DNA of 64,000 bases from Brevibacillus choshinensis (lineage in GTDB: Bacteria; Bacillota; Bacilli; Brevibacillales; Brevibacillaceae), in NCBI RefSeq assembly GCF_001420695.1, contig NZ_LJJB01000007.1:1916991-1980990 (forward strand), in the 5' to 3' direction. The notes beneath the pieces are model-generated. The model searched no databases. It was given only the letters and a program-made list of their open reading frames with translations, and was not told the DNA's origin. A program made the position numbers and the translations under genes. Positions 10,367-18,259 of the stretch are shown here, one piece after another (positions within the stretch are counted from its first letter, which is position 1; each line of letters starts with the position of its first letter).

Positions 10367-10387
10367 AGCACGATTAACTTAAGACTT

Positions 10388-10417
10388 ACTATATCGCCAC
10401 CGAAAAGAAACTGTCAA
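10388..10417 (-). promoter_or_regulatory. promoter of glpK
   Basis: TTGACA at 10412-10417 and TATAGT at 10388-10393 with an 18-nt spacer, a near-consensus sigma-A promoter, located just upstream of the glpK leader and just after the deoD stop codon. Confidence 0.75.
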
Positions 10418-10440
10418 AAAAATCCTTTTTCCTTCCGAGA

Positions 10441-11148
10441 TTACTTCAGCAGAGCCGAATCCAGCGCCACTTCGATCATTTCATTGAACGTAGTTTGACG
10501 TTCTTCGGAAGAAGTTTCTTCGCCTGTCAAGATGTGATCACTCACAGTAAGAATGGACAAAGCATTTCGTTTGTACTTGGCAGCCAACGTATAGAGCGCC
10601 GAGGATTCCATTTCTACAGCCAGAACCTGATAGGCAGCCAATTTCTTGTAGAGATCCATGCTTTCGCGATAGAAACTGTCGCTTGTAAAGATATTCCCTA
10701 CTTTCACGGACAGTTTGCGCTCTGTTGCCACTTGATAGGCTTTGTGGAGCAACTCAAAGCTTGCTGTAGGCGCAAAATCAATCTGATTGAACAGCAGTCG
10801 ATTGGTTTGGGAATCAGAGGACGCGCTCATCGCGATGATGACGTCACGAACTTTGATATCTTCCTGGATCGCACCGCATGTCCCTACACGAATCAAGTTT
10901 TGTACATCGTAGGACTGCATCAGCTCATTAACGTAGATGGAGATGGAAGGCACGCCCATGCCTGTCCCTTGTACAGAAACGCGTTTGCCTTTATATGTAC
11001 CGGTATAGCCCAGCATGCCACGCACGTTATTATAGCATTCTGCGCCTTCGAGGAACGTTTCAGAGATGTATTTGGCCCGCAGTGGATCACCTGGCAAGAG
11101 GATGGTTTCAGCAATAGCGCCTGACTTTGCTCCAATATGAATACTCAT
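10441..11148 (-). CDS. deoD: purine nucleoside phosphorylase, DeoD type
   Basis: 235 residues, matching the hexameric trimer-of-dimers class. It splits purine (deoxy)ribonucleosides with phosphate into base and (deoxy)ribose-1-phosphate. Visible hallmarks are [31 protein letters not shown] (phosphate-binding loop), VEMESSALY (the Met-Glu ribose-binding pair) and [10 protein letters not shown] with the catalytic Asp. The start is an ATG after AAAGGAGC. It is probably a single-gene unit; the glpK promoter begins just after its stop. Confidence 0.95.
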   Translation of the reverse strand: MSIHIGAKSGAIAETILLPGDPLRAKYISETFLEGAECYNNVRGMLGYTGTYKGKRVSVQGTGMGVPSISIYVNELMQSYDVQNLIRVGTCGAIQEDIKVRDVIIAMSASSDSQTNRLLFNQIDFAPTASFELLHKAYQVATERKLSVKVGNIFTSDSFYRESMDLYKKLAAYQVLAVEMESSALYTLAAKYKRNALSILTVSDHILTGEETSSEERQTTFNEMIEVALDSALLK

Positions 11149-11362
11149 GTAATAATTGCTCCTTTACTTTCAAAAAATTACCTACCATGTTATGGTACTA
11201 CAAAAGACGAACATTGCAAAGGGAGGGAGCCTGATGAGCGATAGTATGCTTGTTACTTCTAGCACGTTGCACCAATTCCTAGCCGACGGAGGTAGTCTTT
11301 TTCGCAGAAAACAAACGGAGGAAACTGTGCTCATGCTGGTGTCCGTCTCCTCCTACGAATCT

Positions 11363-12142
11363 TTACCTATTTTCCATTTCGCTGTCCGTTTTATTCACAT
11401 CGCTCCAATATGCTACGGCCTCGAGATGATCTCCTAAACAAGTCGATTCTTTTATCCAGTTATGACTATTCGAGATTCTTTGTTTTGCAAGCCCCTCTTC
11501 CTTTGTTTGATGCACTGCCTCTACGCGCAATCCTTTTTCGATCGCAATGACGTGAGCAAGTGGTGGAGTGACCAAATGATCGAGACCGATGCGCAAAGCA
11601 GCCTTTTGGGTCATGGCCAGGGGAAGATCGCTCATGGAAGAGACACCAAGTTGTTCTTGATCGATTAAGCTGTTCATAAAGGCTTTTGCTAACGAAATGG
11701 TTCCTGCCTGTGTAAGGGGTGATTCTTTTCGCAAAGCAATATCAATTCCCCGATAGCAGGCGCCGACAAAAGACATCAATTCCTCTGCCGATATGACAGT
11801 ATCCCCATCGAGAAACAACCAGACATCGCCCGTCGCTTCTTTTGCACCGATTGAACGCCATAGCTCCTCCCCTAGTGGGAAAGAGTAAATATAGCAGGTA
11901 CGTGCGTAAGACGAGGAGTTCAAGATAAGATCCACAGACAGGTCTTGACTACCATCAATAATGATCAATATTTCTTTGGGCACCAATCTCTCTACTTGCT
12001 TGATCAATTTCCGGATCGTTTTTTCGTCTTGCTGGACGGAGATGATGACACTCAATCGATCCTGGTTCTCGATCTGATGACGAAAGGATATCCCTTTACC
12101 TTTTTTTACGGACATTGGTCTGTTTCTTTTTTCGTTTGCCAC
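11363..12142 (-). CDS. family 2-like glycosyltransferase
   Basis: About 259 residues. It has a GT-A fold opening (LSVIISVQQDEKTIRKLI), ILIIIDGSQDLS, and VWLFLDGDTVISAEE, where DGD corresponds to the DxD-like nucleotide-sugar site. There are no membrane helices. GTG at 12142 was chosen because AAAGGGGG precedes it by seven bases; an ATG eight codons upstream lacks a ribosome site. It overlaps the end of the preceding gene by about 47 nt and is a paralogue of it, so the two are translationally coupled and probably act together. The sugar and acceptor are unknown. Confidence 0.75.
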   Translation of the reverse strand: MANEKRNRPMSVKKGKGISFRHQIENQDRLSVIISVQQDEKTIRKLIKQVERLVPKEILIIIDGSQDLSVDLILNSSSYARTCYIYSFPLGEELWRSIGAKEATGDVWLFLDGDTVISAEELMSFVGACYRGIDIALRKESPLTQAGTISLAKAFMNSLIDQEQLGVSSMSDLPLAMTQKAALRIGLDHLVTPPLAHVIAIEKGLRVEAVHQTKEEGLAKQRISNSHNWIKESTCLGDHLEAVAYWSDVNKTDSEMENR

Positions 12143-12953
12143 CCCATTTCCCCCTTTTGCTTTCATTGGGTTGCTGGTAAAAGACCGAACGCAAATGAAG
12201 TCGTCCGGGCACCTTTAACAAGCTTCGATAACGCTCTCCATCTGGCAAACCGCCACGTCTCCCGATATCGTCCAAAATGGTTCTGATCGCTTTTGTATGA
12301 TCGTGCAATACTTGGCTCTTGCTTTTTTTCATTGTGTCCCTCGAAGCATTCCACCATTGAATGGCTGGCTCCGGGGAGATTTTCACAATCGCGAGTTTTT
12401 CCTTGACCGCTTTTACCCAACCAACCGGAGGCGTACAAAGTCCTTCATACCCCATGATTTCAAGTGCTCTTTGATTACAGGCGTAGGGTACTTTAGACAT
12501 CGTACTATCACCAAAATCCACAAGTCCGAGCAAATGATTGAGTAATCGATACGCTTGACGGGGTGCTGCCAGCTTATTATCCGGACGGAACGGAGCCGAT
12601 TCAGTCACGGCGATATCCGCACCGTTTTTTATAGCAGTAACATACTTTTTCAGGAGTGCAGGTGCTACAATGACTCTTTCATCCAAAAAAAGGACGACTT
12701 CTCCTCTCGCATGGTAAGAACCCAGGGATCTGCCCTGATCATACGTGTGAAAAGAGTCTGAAGGAATGACATGCACCCTAGAGGAATAGGCTTGCGGAAC
12801 AGATATCCGAGTCCAAGTGGGACAGACCACGATGACCTCTGCGGAAAAGGCCATCCGATTCACATTTTCGAGCATTTGCCGAAGCGTTTTGGCATCGTCG
12901 CTAACTGGGATGACGACGGACACCTCGGGGCGATCGTCTAGCAAGTTGTCCAT
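12096..12953 (-). CDS. family 2-like glycosyltransferase, paralogue of the next gene
   Basis: About 285 residues. The N-terminal GT-A core shows VSVVIPVSDDAKTLRQML, AEVIVVCPTW and EVVLFLDERVIVAPALL. The last motif has DER where DxD is expected, so metal-dependent sugar transfer is uncertain. The C-terminus is very basic (GKWGGKRKKKQ). ATG at 12953 follows GGGGGAATCGAG and was preferred to an upstream ATG. It overlaps the downstream paralogue, forming a two-gene unit. Confidence 0.7.
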   Translation of the reverse strand: MDNLLDDRPEVSVVIPVSDDAKTLRQMLENVNRMAFSAEVIVVCPTWTRISVPQAYSSRVHVIPSDSFHTYDQGRSLGSYHARGEVVLFLDERVIVAPALLKKYVTAIKNGADIAVTESAPFRPDNKLAAPRQAYRLLNHLLGLVDFGDSTMSKVPYACNQRALEIMGYEGLCTPPVGWVKAVKEKLAIVKISPEPAIQWWNASRDTMKKSKSQVLHDHTKAIRTILDDIGRRGGLPDGERYRSLLKVPGRLHLRSVFYQQPNESKRGKWGGKRKKKQTNVRKKR

Positions 12954-13037
12954 CTCGATTCCCCCTCGACGGAAAAGGCTTTCTATTCTTACAATACGCA
13001 AGATTTATCGTAGTGGACACGGCTATCTCTGCACAAA

Positions 13038-13080
13038 AAAACACAGGACAAGAGGGTGTGCTCCCTCAATCCTGTGTTTT
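13038..13080 (-). terminator. terminator after dacF
   Basis: An 11-bp stem (AAAACACAGGA with TCCTGTGTTTT), with inner GAGGG/CCCTC pairing and a T run in the minus direction, lies just after the carboxypeptidase gene. Confidence 0.75.
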
Positions 13081-13105
13081 TATCTTGTACATCCCAACAA
13101 ATTCC

Positions 13106-14329
13106 TTAATACGCGCGCCGTTGCAAATCACGCCTCCGGACTCGCCTGAATCTGCGTGTACGAAGCACGGTATAGCTGATCATAAATAGATTTAATCCCA
13201 GCCACACAAACAACAGCCCGTATTCTACGACTGGATGCTTTTTCAACGTTTGCGACGACGTCATGGCTTTCTCGTTTACGGGGGCTTGCGGAGGATCATG
13301 TCGCATCAGTGGATAAGTGATTTGTAGATCACCTGCTTGGACCAGCAGATGTCCATCATCCGTGAGTTCGACAAGCGGCTCCGTGCCCTTGGGAACCGTC
13401 GCATAAAGATTGTCCATCGTCGAGTAGGTAATCTGGGCATCATTGCCAGGCACCGCAGCATGTGTGTACGCTTTCCCATTCGGCGCGACCTGCTTTGTAT
13501 CGAAATGAGCAAAGCCGTAGTCGAGCATTTTTGTAACATCCTTGTAAGCGTACGCACTCGCCCCTGCCTTCATCGTAACGGCAATGAACTCCGTATTGCC
13601 TCGTTTGGCAGAACCTACGAGCGTATGCATGGCTTGATCCGTGAAGCCGTTTTTGATCCCGGTCGCACCTTCGTAGTCACGTAATAACTTATTGTGGTTA
13701 ATCAGCTCGGACTTCCATTCCATCCCATCCCAAGGCAACCGATTTGTACCCACGATTTCTCGAAAGATAGGATTGGTCATGGCATATCGAGCGATTTTTG
13801 CCATATCAGAGGCGGTTGTGTAATGATTGGGATCATGCAAACCATGCGCGTTCGCGAAATGAGTCTCGGTCACTCCGACCTTTTCCAGCAAATAGGCATT
13901 CAGCTCGTCTGCGAAGCGTTCCGTGGTCTGACTCATGTGCTCGGCAATGGCCGTCGCAGCGTCGTTTCCTGAATGCATCAAGAGTCCGTATTCCAGTTTG
14001 CGCAACGGAATCTGCTCGCCTTCTCCTAGGTATACGCGAGTTCCCTCTTCATACCTTGCTTTTTTGGATACCGTGACAATATCGTCAGGATTCCCTTTTT
14101 CGATGGCGTAAATACCAGTTGCAATCTTCGTGATACTAGCTGGATACAGCTTTTCATGGGGGTTCTTTTCAAACAGGACTTGTCCAGTTGTAGCATCAAT
14201 CAATATCGCTGACTCTCCGCTCAGTGCGTCAGATGAAAGCTTTGACGCATCTTCTGCAAAAGCCAAAGGTATGCCAGGGCTCCAGAGAGCCATGACCACA
14301 ACGAGAAGGTACGTAAGAAGAAAACGCAT
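13106..14329 (-). CDS. dacF: D-alanyl-D-alanine carboxypeptidase, S11/DacF type
   Basis: 407 residues. A signal peptide ends near AFAED (about residue 26). The penicillin-binding serine peptidase motifs are PASITK (Ser-x-x-Lys, about residue 63), HSGND (Ser-x-Asn) and GIKNGFT at the KTG position, where Asn replaces Thr, as seen in some S11 enzymes. A C-terminal domain is followed by a hydrophobic anchor and an arginine-rich tail near residues 375-405. It trims the terminal D-Ala of peptidoglycan stem peptides outside the membrane. Lack of other sporulation genes beside it leaves DacF versus another S11 paralogue open. Confidence 0.88.
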   Translation of the reverse strand: MRFLLTYLLVVVMALWSPGIPLAFAEDASKLSSDALSGESAILIDATTGQVLFEKNPHEKLYPASITKIATGIYAIEKGNPDDIVTVSKKARYEEGTRVYLGEGEQIPLRKLEYGLLMHSGNDAATAIAEHMSQTTERFADELNAYLLEKVGVTETHFANAHGLHDPNHYTTASDMAKIARYAMTNPIFREIVGTNRLPWDGMEWKSELINHNKLLRDYEGATGIKNGFTDQAMHTLVGSAKRGNTEFIAVTMKAGASAYAYKDVTKMLDYGFAHFDTKQVAPNGKAYTHAAVPGNDAQITYSTMDNLYATVPKGTEPLVELTDDGHLLVQAGDLQITYPLMRHDPPQAPVNEKAMTSSQTLKKHPVVEYGLLFVWLGLNLFMISYTVLRTRRFRRVRRRDLQRRAY

Positions 14330-14394
14330 GTTAGTCTATATCCTTTCCATACATTGTCGCGCTATTTACATGTGGTTCTTGCTCCTATCTTTCC

Positions 14395-15210
14395 CTACCC
14401 GAGACGTTTTCCTAACAGATCGTAAATCATTTTGAACTTCGGATTGTCCGCGAAAGCCTCTTCAAACCCTCTGACATGCTCACGATACAAGGCGGATGCC
14501 GCTTCTAAATCTTGTTTCACGTACAACGAGAAAATCTCTTCTAGTTTATCCTCAAGCGTCGGATCTACCTCTGCGGGAGTCAAAATTTCCTGGCGCAAGT
14601 TGTTCATCAAAATGTCCAACTGATGCGTAATGACGGAAGCTTCCTGCAGTTGTTCCAATACGTTTTCCGGTATATTTCCCGAGTATTTATAACGTAGTTC
14701 ATGCTCATTTGTCGCCCAGAAGTTCATGCCTAATGTGCGAATCTGAATTTCGCAAAACAGGTTGATTTTTTCGCTTCCGTGATAAACCGTGTAAGACGCG
14801 ATCATATGGATGCTACGGTAACCGGAATCTTTCGGTGATGCGATATAGTCCTTGATATCATGAATGACGATATCTTCTCGCTCTTGGAGAAGCTGTTGCA
14901 CCTCACGCACGTCGTCTACATAGCGACAAACCACTCGCAGGCCTGCAATATCAGATACTTCCCGAGCGATTGCTTCCTGCCAGTTTTCGTCTTGAAAATC
15001 AATGCCTTTTTCCTTCGCCTTTTTCATCAGGCTATCCACTTTTTTGACGCGCCCCACTACGAATTCGATGGGCGAGTACCGACCGCTCTTTTGAAAGCCG
15101 TATTTGATTCCTTTAATTTTTAGCTTCAATTCATCTACTGCTTGCTCATAAGGTGCCAAGAAATGAACCATATTATTTAGTACTTTACTCGGCACGGATG
15201 AGATTCTCAT
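14395..15210 (-). CDS. small alarmone synthetase (RelA/SpoT synthetase domain)
   Basis: About 271 residues. The ppGpp synthetase domain is visible: GRVKKVDSLMKKA, DIAGLRVVCRYVDD, SPKDSGYRSIHMI (G-loop/nucleotide-binding Tyr), and EIQIRTLGMNFWATNEHEL. There is no hydrolase, TGS or ACT domain, so it is a monofunctional synthetase of the RelP/RelQ group. The C-terminal 60-70 residues are longer than in B. subtilis YjbM or YwaC and look helical. The ATG at 15210 follows GAGAGGTG; longer starts would overlap the upstream M23 gene. It is coupled to that gene. Confidence 0.85.
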   Translation of the reverse strand: MRISSVPSKVLNNMVHFLAPYEQAVDELKLKIKGIKYGFQKSGRYSPIEFVVGRVKKVDSLMKKAKEKGIDFQDENWQEAIAREVSDIAGLRVVCRYVDDVREVQQLLQEREDIVIHDIKDYIASPKDSGYRSIHMIASYTVYHGSEKINLFCEIQIRTLGMNFWATNEHELRYKYSGNIPENVLEQLQEASVITHQLDILMNNLRQEILTPAEVDPTLEDKLEEIFSLYVKQDLEAASALYREHVRGFEEAFADNPKFKMIYDLLGKRLG

Positions 15211-15227
15211 AGTTTCTACACCTCTCA

Positions 15228-16106
15228 TTACTTCCATTGGAAAGGTGATGCCTCAAAAAAAGGCTGCGGGTTCACATAGGTGTTCCCGATCAACATTCCA
15301 TAATGCAAATGGGGTCCCGTGGAAAATCCGGTGGTACCCATACGTCCGATCACTTGTCCTTGCTTGACTTCCTGACCGGTTTTGACTTCAAGCTTGGACA
15401 TATGCGCGTAAATGGAAAAAACTTGTAATCCGTGATCGATGATAATGGTATTGCCTGTTAAGTACAAGGAATCGGCAAGAACGACTTTCCCATTGTTGCT
15501 GGCCCAGATTGGGGTTCCTGTTTTGTTGGCGATATCGATAGCAGAGTGTCGGTTTGCCGGAACGCCGTTCACCACTCGTTGATAGCCAAAAGGGGTCGTC
15601 AATGTTCCTGTAGCTGGTTGTGTAAACGGTCCAGTAAAGTACGGCACTTGAGCCGATCGCGAACGAGCGGCGTTTATTTTCTTTTGATCTGCATTGATCC
15701 GATTGTTGTCCTGACGCATATCGTTCATCTGTTTGCTGACCGTCAGTACATCTACAGAAAATTTTTTGGCGTTGATCTTCAAAGGAATGGCCAGCTTTTT
15801 GTCCGTTGTCTGGACCTGATAGGTGCCTGGTTTGGCTTGAAAGGGAATAGGAATAAAGCGGGCATACTCTCCTTGGGAAGGCTGCAAGCGATAGGTTTGT
15901 GAGAAGAGCGTAACCGACTGTGCCCGATTACTGCGCACAAAAATAACGTCGCCTGGATACGTGGTGCTTGGCATCACGGTCAATGGCGGCTGCTGTTTTT
16001 GATACTGAACTTGTACTTCCTCGATGATTTCTTTGCCGTACGTGCTTGTCCCAGACACGAGTGTCAGGGCAGCCATCAGCATGAAACCGACCATTGATTG
16101 TAACAT
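15228..16106 (-). CDS. secreted M23 (LytM-type) metallopeptidase
   Basis: 292 residues with an N-terminal signal peptide (cleavage near YGKE, about residue 25). A beta-rich linker is followed by the LytM domain from about residue 165. The zinc ligands are present: RHSAIDIA (His-x3-Asp) and GPHLHYG (His-x-His), plus YAHMSKL. It should cut peptidoglycan cross-links, or act as an enzyme activator or scaffold. The ATG follows GGGAGG. The alarmone synthetase gene starts 17 bp after its stop, so cell-wall turnover and stress signalling are co-transcribed here. Confidence 0.85.
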   Translation of the reverse strand: MLQSMVGFMLMAALTLVSGTSTYGKEIIEEVQVQYQKQQPPLTVMPSTTYPGDVIFVRSNRAQSVTLFSQTYRLQPSQGEYARFIPIPFQAKPGTYQVQTTDKKLAIPLKINAKKFSVDVLTVSKQMNDMRQDNNRINADQKKINAARSRSAQVPYFTGPFTQPATGTLTTPFGYQRVVNGVPANRHSAIDIANKTGTPIWASNNGKVVLADSLYLTGNTIIIDHGLQVFSIYAHMSKLEVKTGQEVKQGQVIGRMGTTGFSTGPHLHYGMLIGNTYVNPQPFFEASPFQWK

Positions 16107-16163
16107 AGCCGTTCCCTCCCATTTTCCAGTATAACAAAAGACTAAGCGAAAGGAAAAAGAAAA

Positions 16164-16187
16164 AGAAGGCTAGAATGCAAGCCTTCT
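16164..16187 (-). terminator. terminator of the 85-residue protein gene
   Basis: AGAAGGCT and AGCCTTCT arms with an 8-nt loop, followed in the minus direction by TTTTCTTTTT. Confidence 0.75.
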
Positions 16188-16195
16188 CCATCCTC

Positions 16196-16453
16196 TTACA
16201 TCTTTTTCGTATATTCAGCCACTCTGTCCATAATGGATTGCACGCCATTCAACATTTCACTGGCACGCTTCGTCTTTTGGGAAATGCTATCAAAATCAAG
16301 TCTGCCTTTCTTGCGATCGTTCCACTTTTTAAACAAATCTTCAGCCGTACTGGGATTACTTCGAACCGATTTGACCCGGGTGTCGTCTTCCCTCAGCCAG
16401 GATTCAAACTCAGGATGCTCCTTCAAAAGACGTTTCACTTCTTTTCGTTTCAT
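16196..16453 (-). CDS. hypothetical 85-residue protein
   Basis: Starts MKRKEVKRLLKEHPEF after AGGAGAG and ends AEYTKKM. It is charged, soluble and predicted largely helical. The layout (a His-Pro motif near the start, an Arg-x-Asn-Pro segment in the middle, and a C-terminal helix with SEMLNGVQSIMDRV) vaguely recalls small Bacillus YlbD/YlbE-type proteins, but the match is too weak to name. It has its own terminator and is flanked by a spore protein gene. Confidence 0.65.
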   Translation of the reverse strand: MKRKEVKRLLKEHPEFESWLREDDTRVKSVRSNPSTAEDLFKKWNDRKKGRLDFDSISQKTKRASEMLNGVQSIMDRVAEYTKKM

Positions 16454-16596
16454 CCGCGGACTCTCCTCTCAGATGTACAAACGTACCTAGTTATTCGTTC
16501 GTTACACCATATGACTAGTCCGCGGATGTGCTTGTGCGTTTGCACTATGTCACAAAGAAAGGGCGTTTTAAAGATCCCTATTTTCAACCAAAATAG

Positions 16597-16623
16597 AGAA
16601 AGGCCCCTCGAGGGGACCTTTCT
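16597..16623 (-). terminator. terminator of the spore protein gene
   Basis: GAGAAAGG-CCCC and GGGG-CCTTTC arms around CTCGAG, immediately after the SASP gene. Confidence 0.7.
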
Positions 16624-16659
16624 TCATCCAGCTATTTACTTGTGATGAAGCACGTGGCG

Positions 16660-16860
16660 TTAGCGACCTGCCATTTGCGATTCTGCGAAGCTCACCAGAC
16701 GCTTGGTGATTTCTCCACCAACAGAACCGTTTTGACGAGAAGTTGTGTCTGGTCCGAGATTTACACCGAATTCGGATGCAATCTCATACTTCAGTTGATC
16801 CAGAGCTTGGTTCGCTTGAGGAACTACCAGATTGTTGGTTCCACCTTGGTTGTTAGCCAT
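16660..16860 (-). CDS. small acid-soluble spore protein, alpha/beta type
   Basis: 66 residues. It has the two conserved blocks of alpha/beta SASPs: [18 protein letters not shown], which contains the germination-protease site (Glu-Ile-Ala before Ser-Glu), and [16 protein letters not shown]. These proteins coat and protect spore DNA in the forespore and are degraded at germination. The ATG follows GGGAGGAATC. Expression is expected from the forespore sigma factor; a sigma-G promoter was not identified with confidence. Its presence shows the host forms endospores. Confidence 0.95.
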   Translation of the reverse strand: MANNQGGTNNLVVPQANQALDQLKYEIASEFGVNLGPDTTSRQNGSVGGEITKRLVSFAESQMAGR

Positions 16861-17109
16861 GATTGATTCCTCCCAACGCGTTTTTTGTCTTCCGGGACGG
16901 GGTTGAACCGTCAGCGCATTTGCTTCTCGCCGGTCGAGACCGGAAGATGATATTTGGTGCGAGAGGCGTTTGGTTCACCTCTCGTGATACTATCATCCCA
17001 CCACGGCTCGCAAGCATACGCTGTTTTCGAATTGTAAAATCTGACAAAGACCAGTTTGGCTCGTATGCTATAATGTTGCGTATAGTTGGTTATGAGAGGA
17101 GCTACAACA

Positions 17110-17988
17110 GTGAGTCAATCCGGAAAAGTACTGCTCATTGATGGAATGAGCTTTTTATTTCGTGCGTTTTATGGTTCTGCATGGGCAGGTGGCTACCGAC
17201 AAACGTCAACAGGAGTCTATACCAACGCCGTCTACGGTTTCACAAAAATGATGTTGGACTATGCAGACTTGGTCAAGCCTACCCACCTCATCGTGGGTTG
17301 GGATGTTGCCTCCCGTGAATCTCTCGTGCGCAGTCAATGGTACGATGGATACAAATCAAATCGTCAAGCTGCTCCCGAAGAGTTGATTCCTCAATTTGAT
17401 CTCGTCAAAGAAGTTACGGCTGCTTTTTCCATTCCCAATCTGGGGTGTCCAGGCTATGAAGGTGACGATGTATTGGGCACACTAAGCACAAACCTTTCCG
17501 CAGATGGACATCAAGTCGTCATTGCCTCAGGTGATTACGATAGCCTGCAATTGGTTTCTGATCTGGTTAGCGTGAAGATCTTGAAAAATGGTGGGAAACA
17601 CGAGCACTACAACCCGGCAAGCTTACTCACCCTCCGTGGCATCGCTCCTGAGCAAGTGGTAGATGTAAAAGCTTTGATGGGTGATACTTCGGATTGCATA
17701 CCTGGCTGCCCAGGAATCGGAGAAAAAACGGCAACAAAGCTGATTACCGAGCATGGTGATCTCGATCGTTTATATACGAACCTCCATCATTGCACACCAA
17801 AAATGCGCGGGAAGCTCGAAGAACACCGTGATCAGGTGTACTTGAGCCAAAAACTCGCAACGATCATTCGTGACGTACCAATCGAATTTTCATTTGAAGA
17901 AGCGTCTTGGGAATATGATCGTGCCGTTGTCCATGAGAAGTTTGAAGAACTTGAATTTGGCCGTACCATGGTAAGCAGAGTCGGCTGA
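17110..17988 (+). CDS. 5'-3' exonuclease, stand-alone PolI-type domain
   Basis: About 292 residues, comparable to Bacillus YpcP. LLIDGMSFLFRAFYG opens the PIN-like nuclease fold. GYEGDDVLGTL and SGDYDSLQL supply the acidic metal ligands. MGDTSDCIPGCPGIGEKTA is the helix-3-turn-helix DNA-binding motif, with Cys where Asn is usual. GTG at 17110, eight bases after GAGAGGAG, is the likely start. It would remove RNA primers or flaps. A frame of about 57 codons continues past the stop in +1 (17975-18148), which may be a lost or frameshifted C-terminal extension. Confidence 0.88.
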   Translation: MSQSGKVLLIDGMSFLFRAFYGSAWAGGYRQTSTGVYTNAVYGFTKMMLDYADLVKPTHLIVGWDVASRESLVRSQWYDGYKSNRQAAPEELIPQFDLVKEVTAAFSIPNLGCPGYEGDDVLGTLSTNLSADGHQVVIASGDYDSLQLVSDLVSVKILKNGGKHEHYNPASLLTLRGIAPEQVVDVKALMGDTSDCIPGCPGIGEKTATKLITEHGDLDRLYTNLHHCTPKMRGKLEEHRDQVYLSQKLATIIRDVPIEFSFEEASWEYDRAVVHEKFEELEFGRTMVSRVG

Positions 17989-18148
17989 TACAGAGGTACA
18001 TGCTCCAAAAGAGTATCACCACCAGTTGGTACCAGCTGAGGAAGATGGCACCGTAAGATGGTTCGCAAAACGAGCGAAGACACGAATGGGGCGAATTTCC
18101 AAAACGATCGAGCAGTTGAGTCAGGGCATAAAAAATCCGTTCAGGTAA
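17975..18148 (+). other. orphan +1 frame overlapping the exonuclease stop
   Basis: From GCA at 17975 this frame stays open for 57 codons to TAA at 18146-18148. It includes APKEYHHQLVPAEED and RWFAKRAKTRMGRISKTI, which looks protein-like and basic. It has no start codon with a ribosome binding site and begins inside the last codons of the exonuclease. The simplest explanation is a one-base shift near 17975-17985 that truncated a longer exonuclease tail. Confidence 0.35.
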
Positions 18149-18172
18149 TCGCTTCCATCTTGTTTCTATAGG

Positions 18173-18221
18173 AAAGAGCGGCAGTACGGACCGATTGATT
18201 CGTTCCGAGTTGCCGCTCTTT
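18173..18221. terminator. terminator between converging genes
   Basis: AAAGAGCGGCA and TGCCGCTCTTT arms (18173-18183, 18211-18221) with T runs in the plus direction and a matching A/T run in the minus direction. Confidence 0.75.
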
Positions 18222-18259
18222 TGTATGGATTTGACTCAAGCCCGAACAAGATTTTTCAT

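Noticed and set aside
11234-11437. A 67-codon plus-strand frame with ATG after GGGAGGG upstream of deoD
   Set aside because: Good ribosome site, but its second half is antisense to the end of the glycosyltransferase gene and the sequence has no recognisable protein features; treated as chance.
16930-16984. Two short palindromes (CCGGTC-GACCGG and CGAGAGG-CCTCTCG) upstream of the spore protein gene
   Set aside because: No T run, no matching operator family and no promoter could be tied to them; left unassigned.
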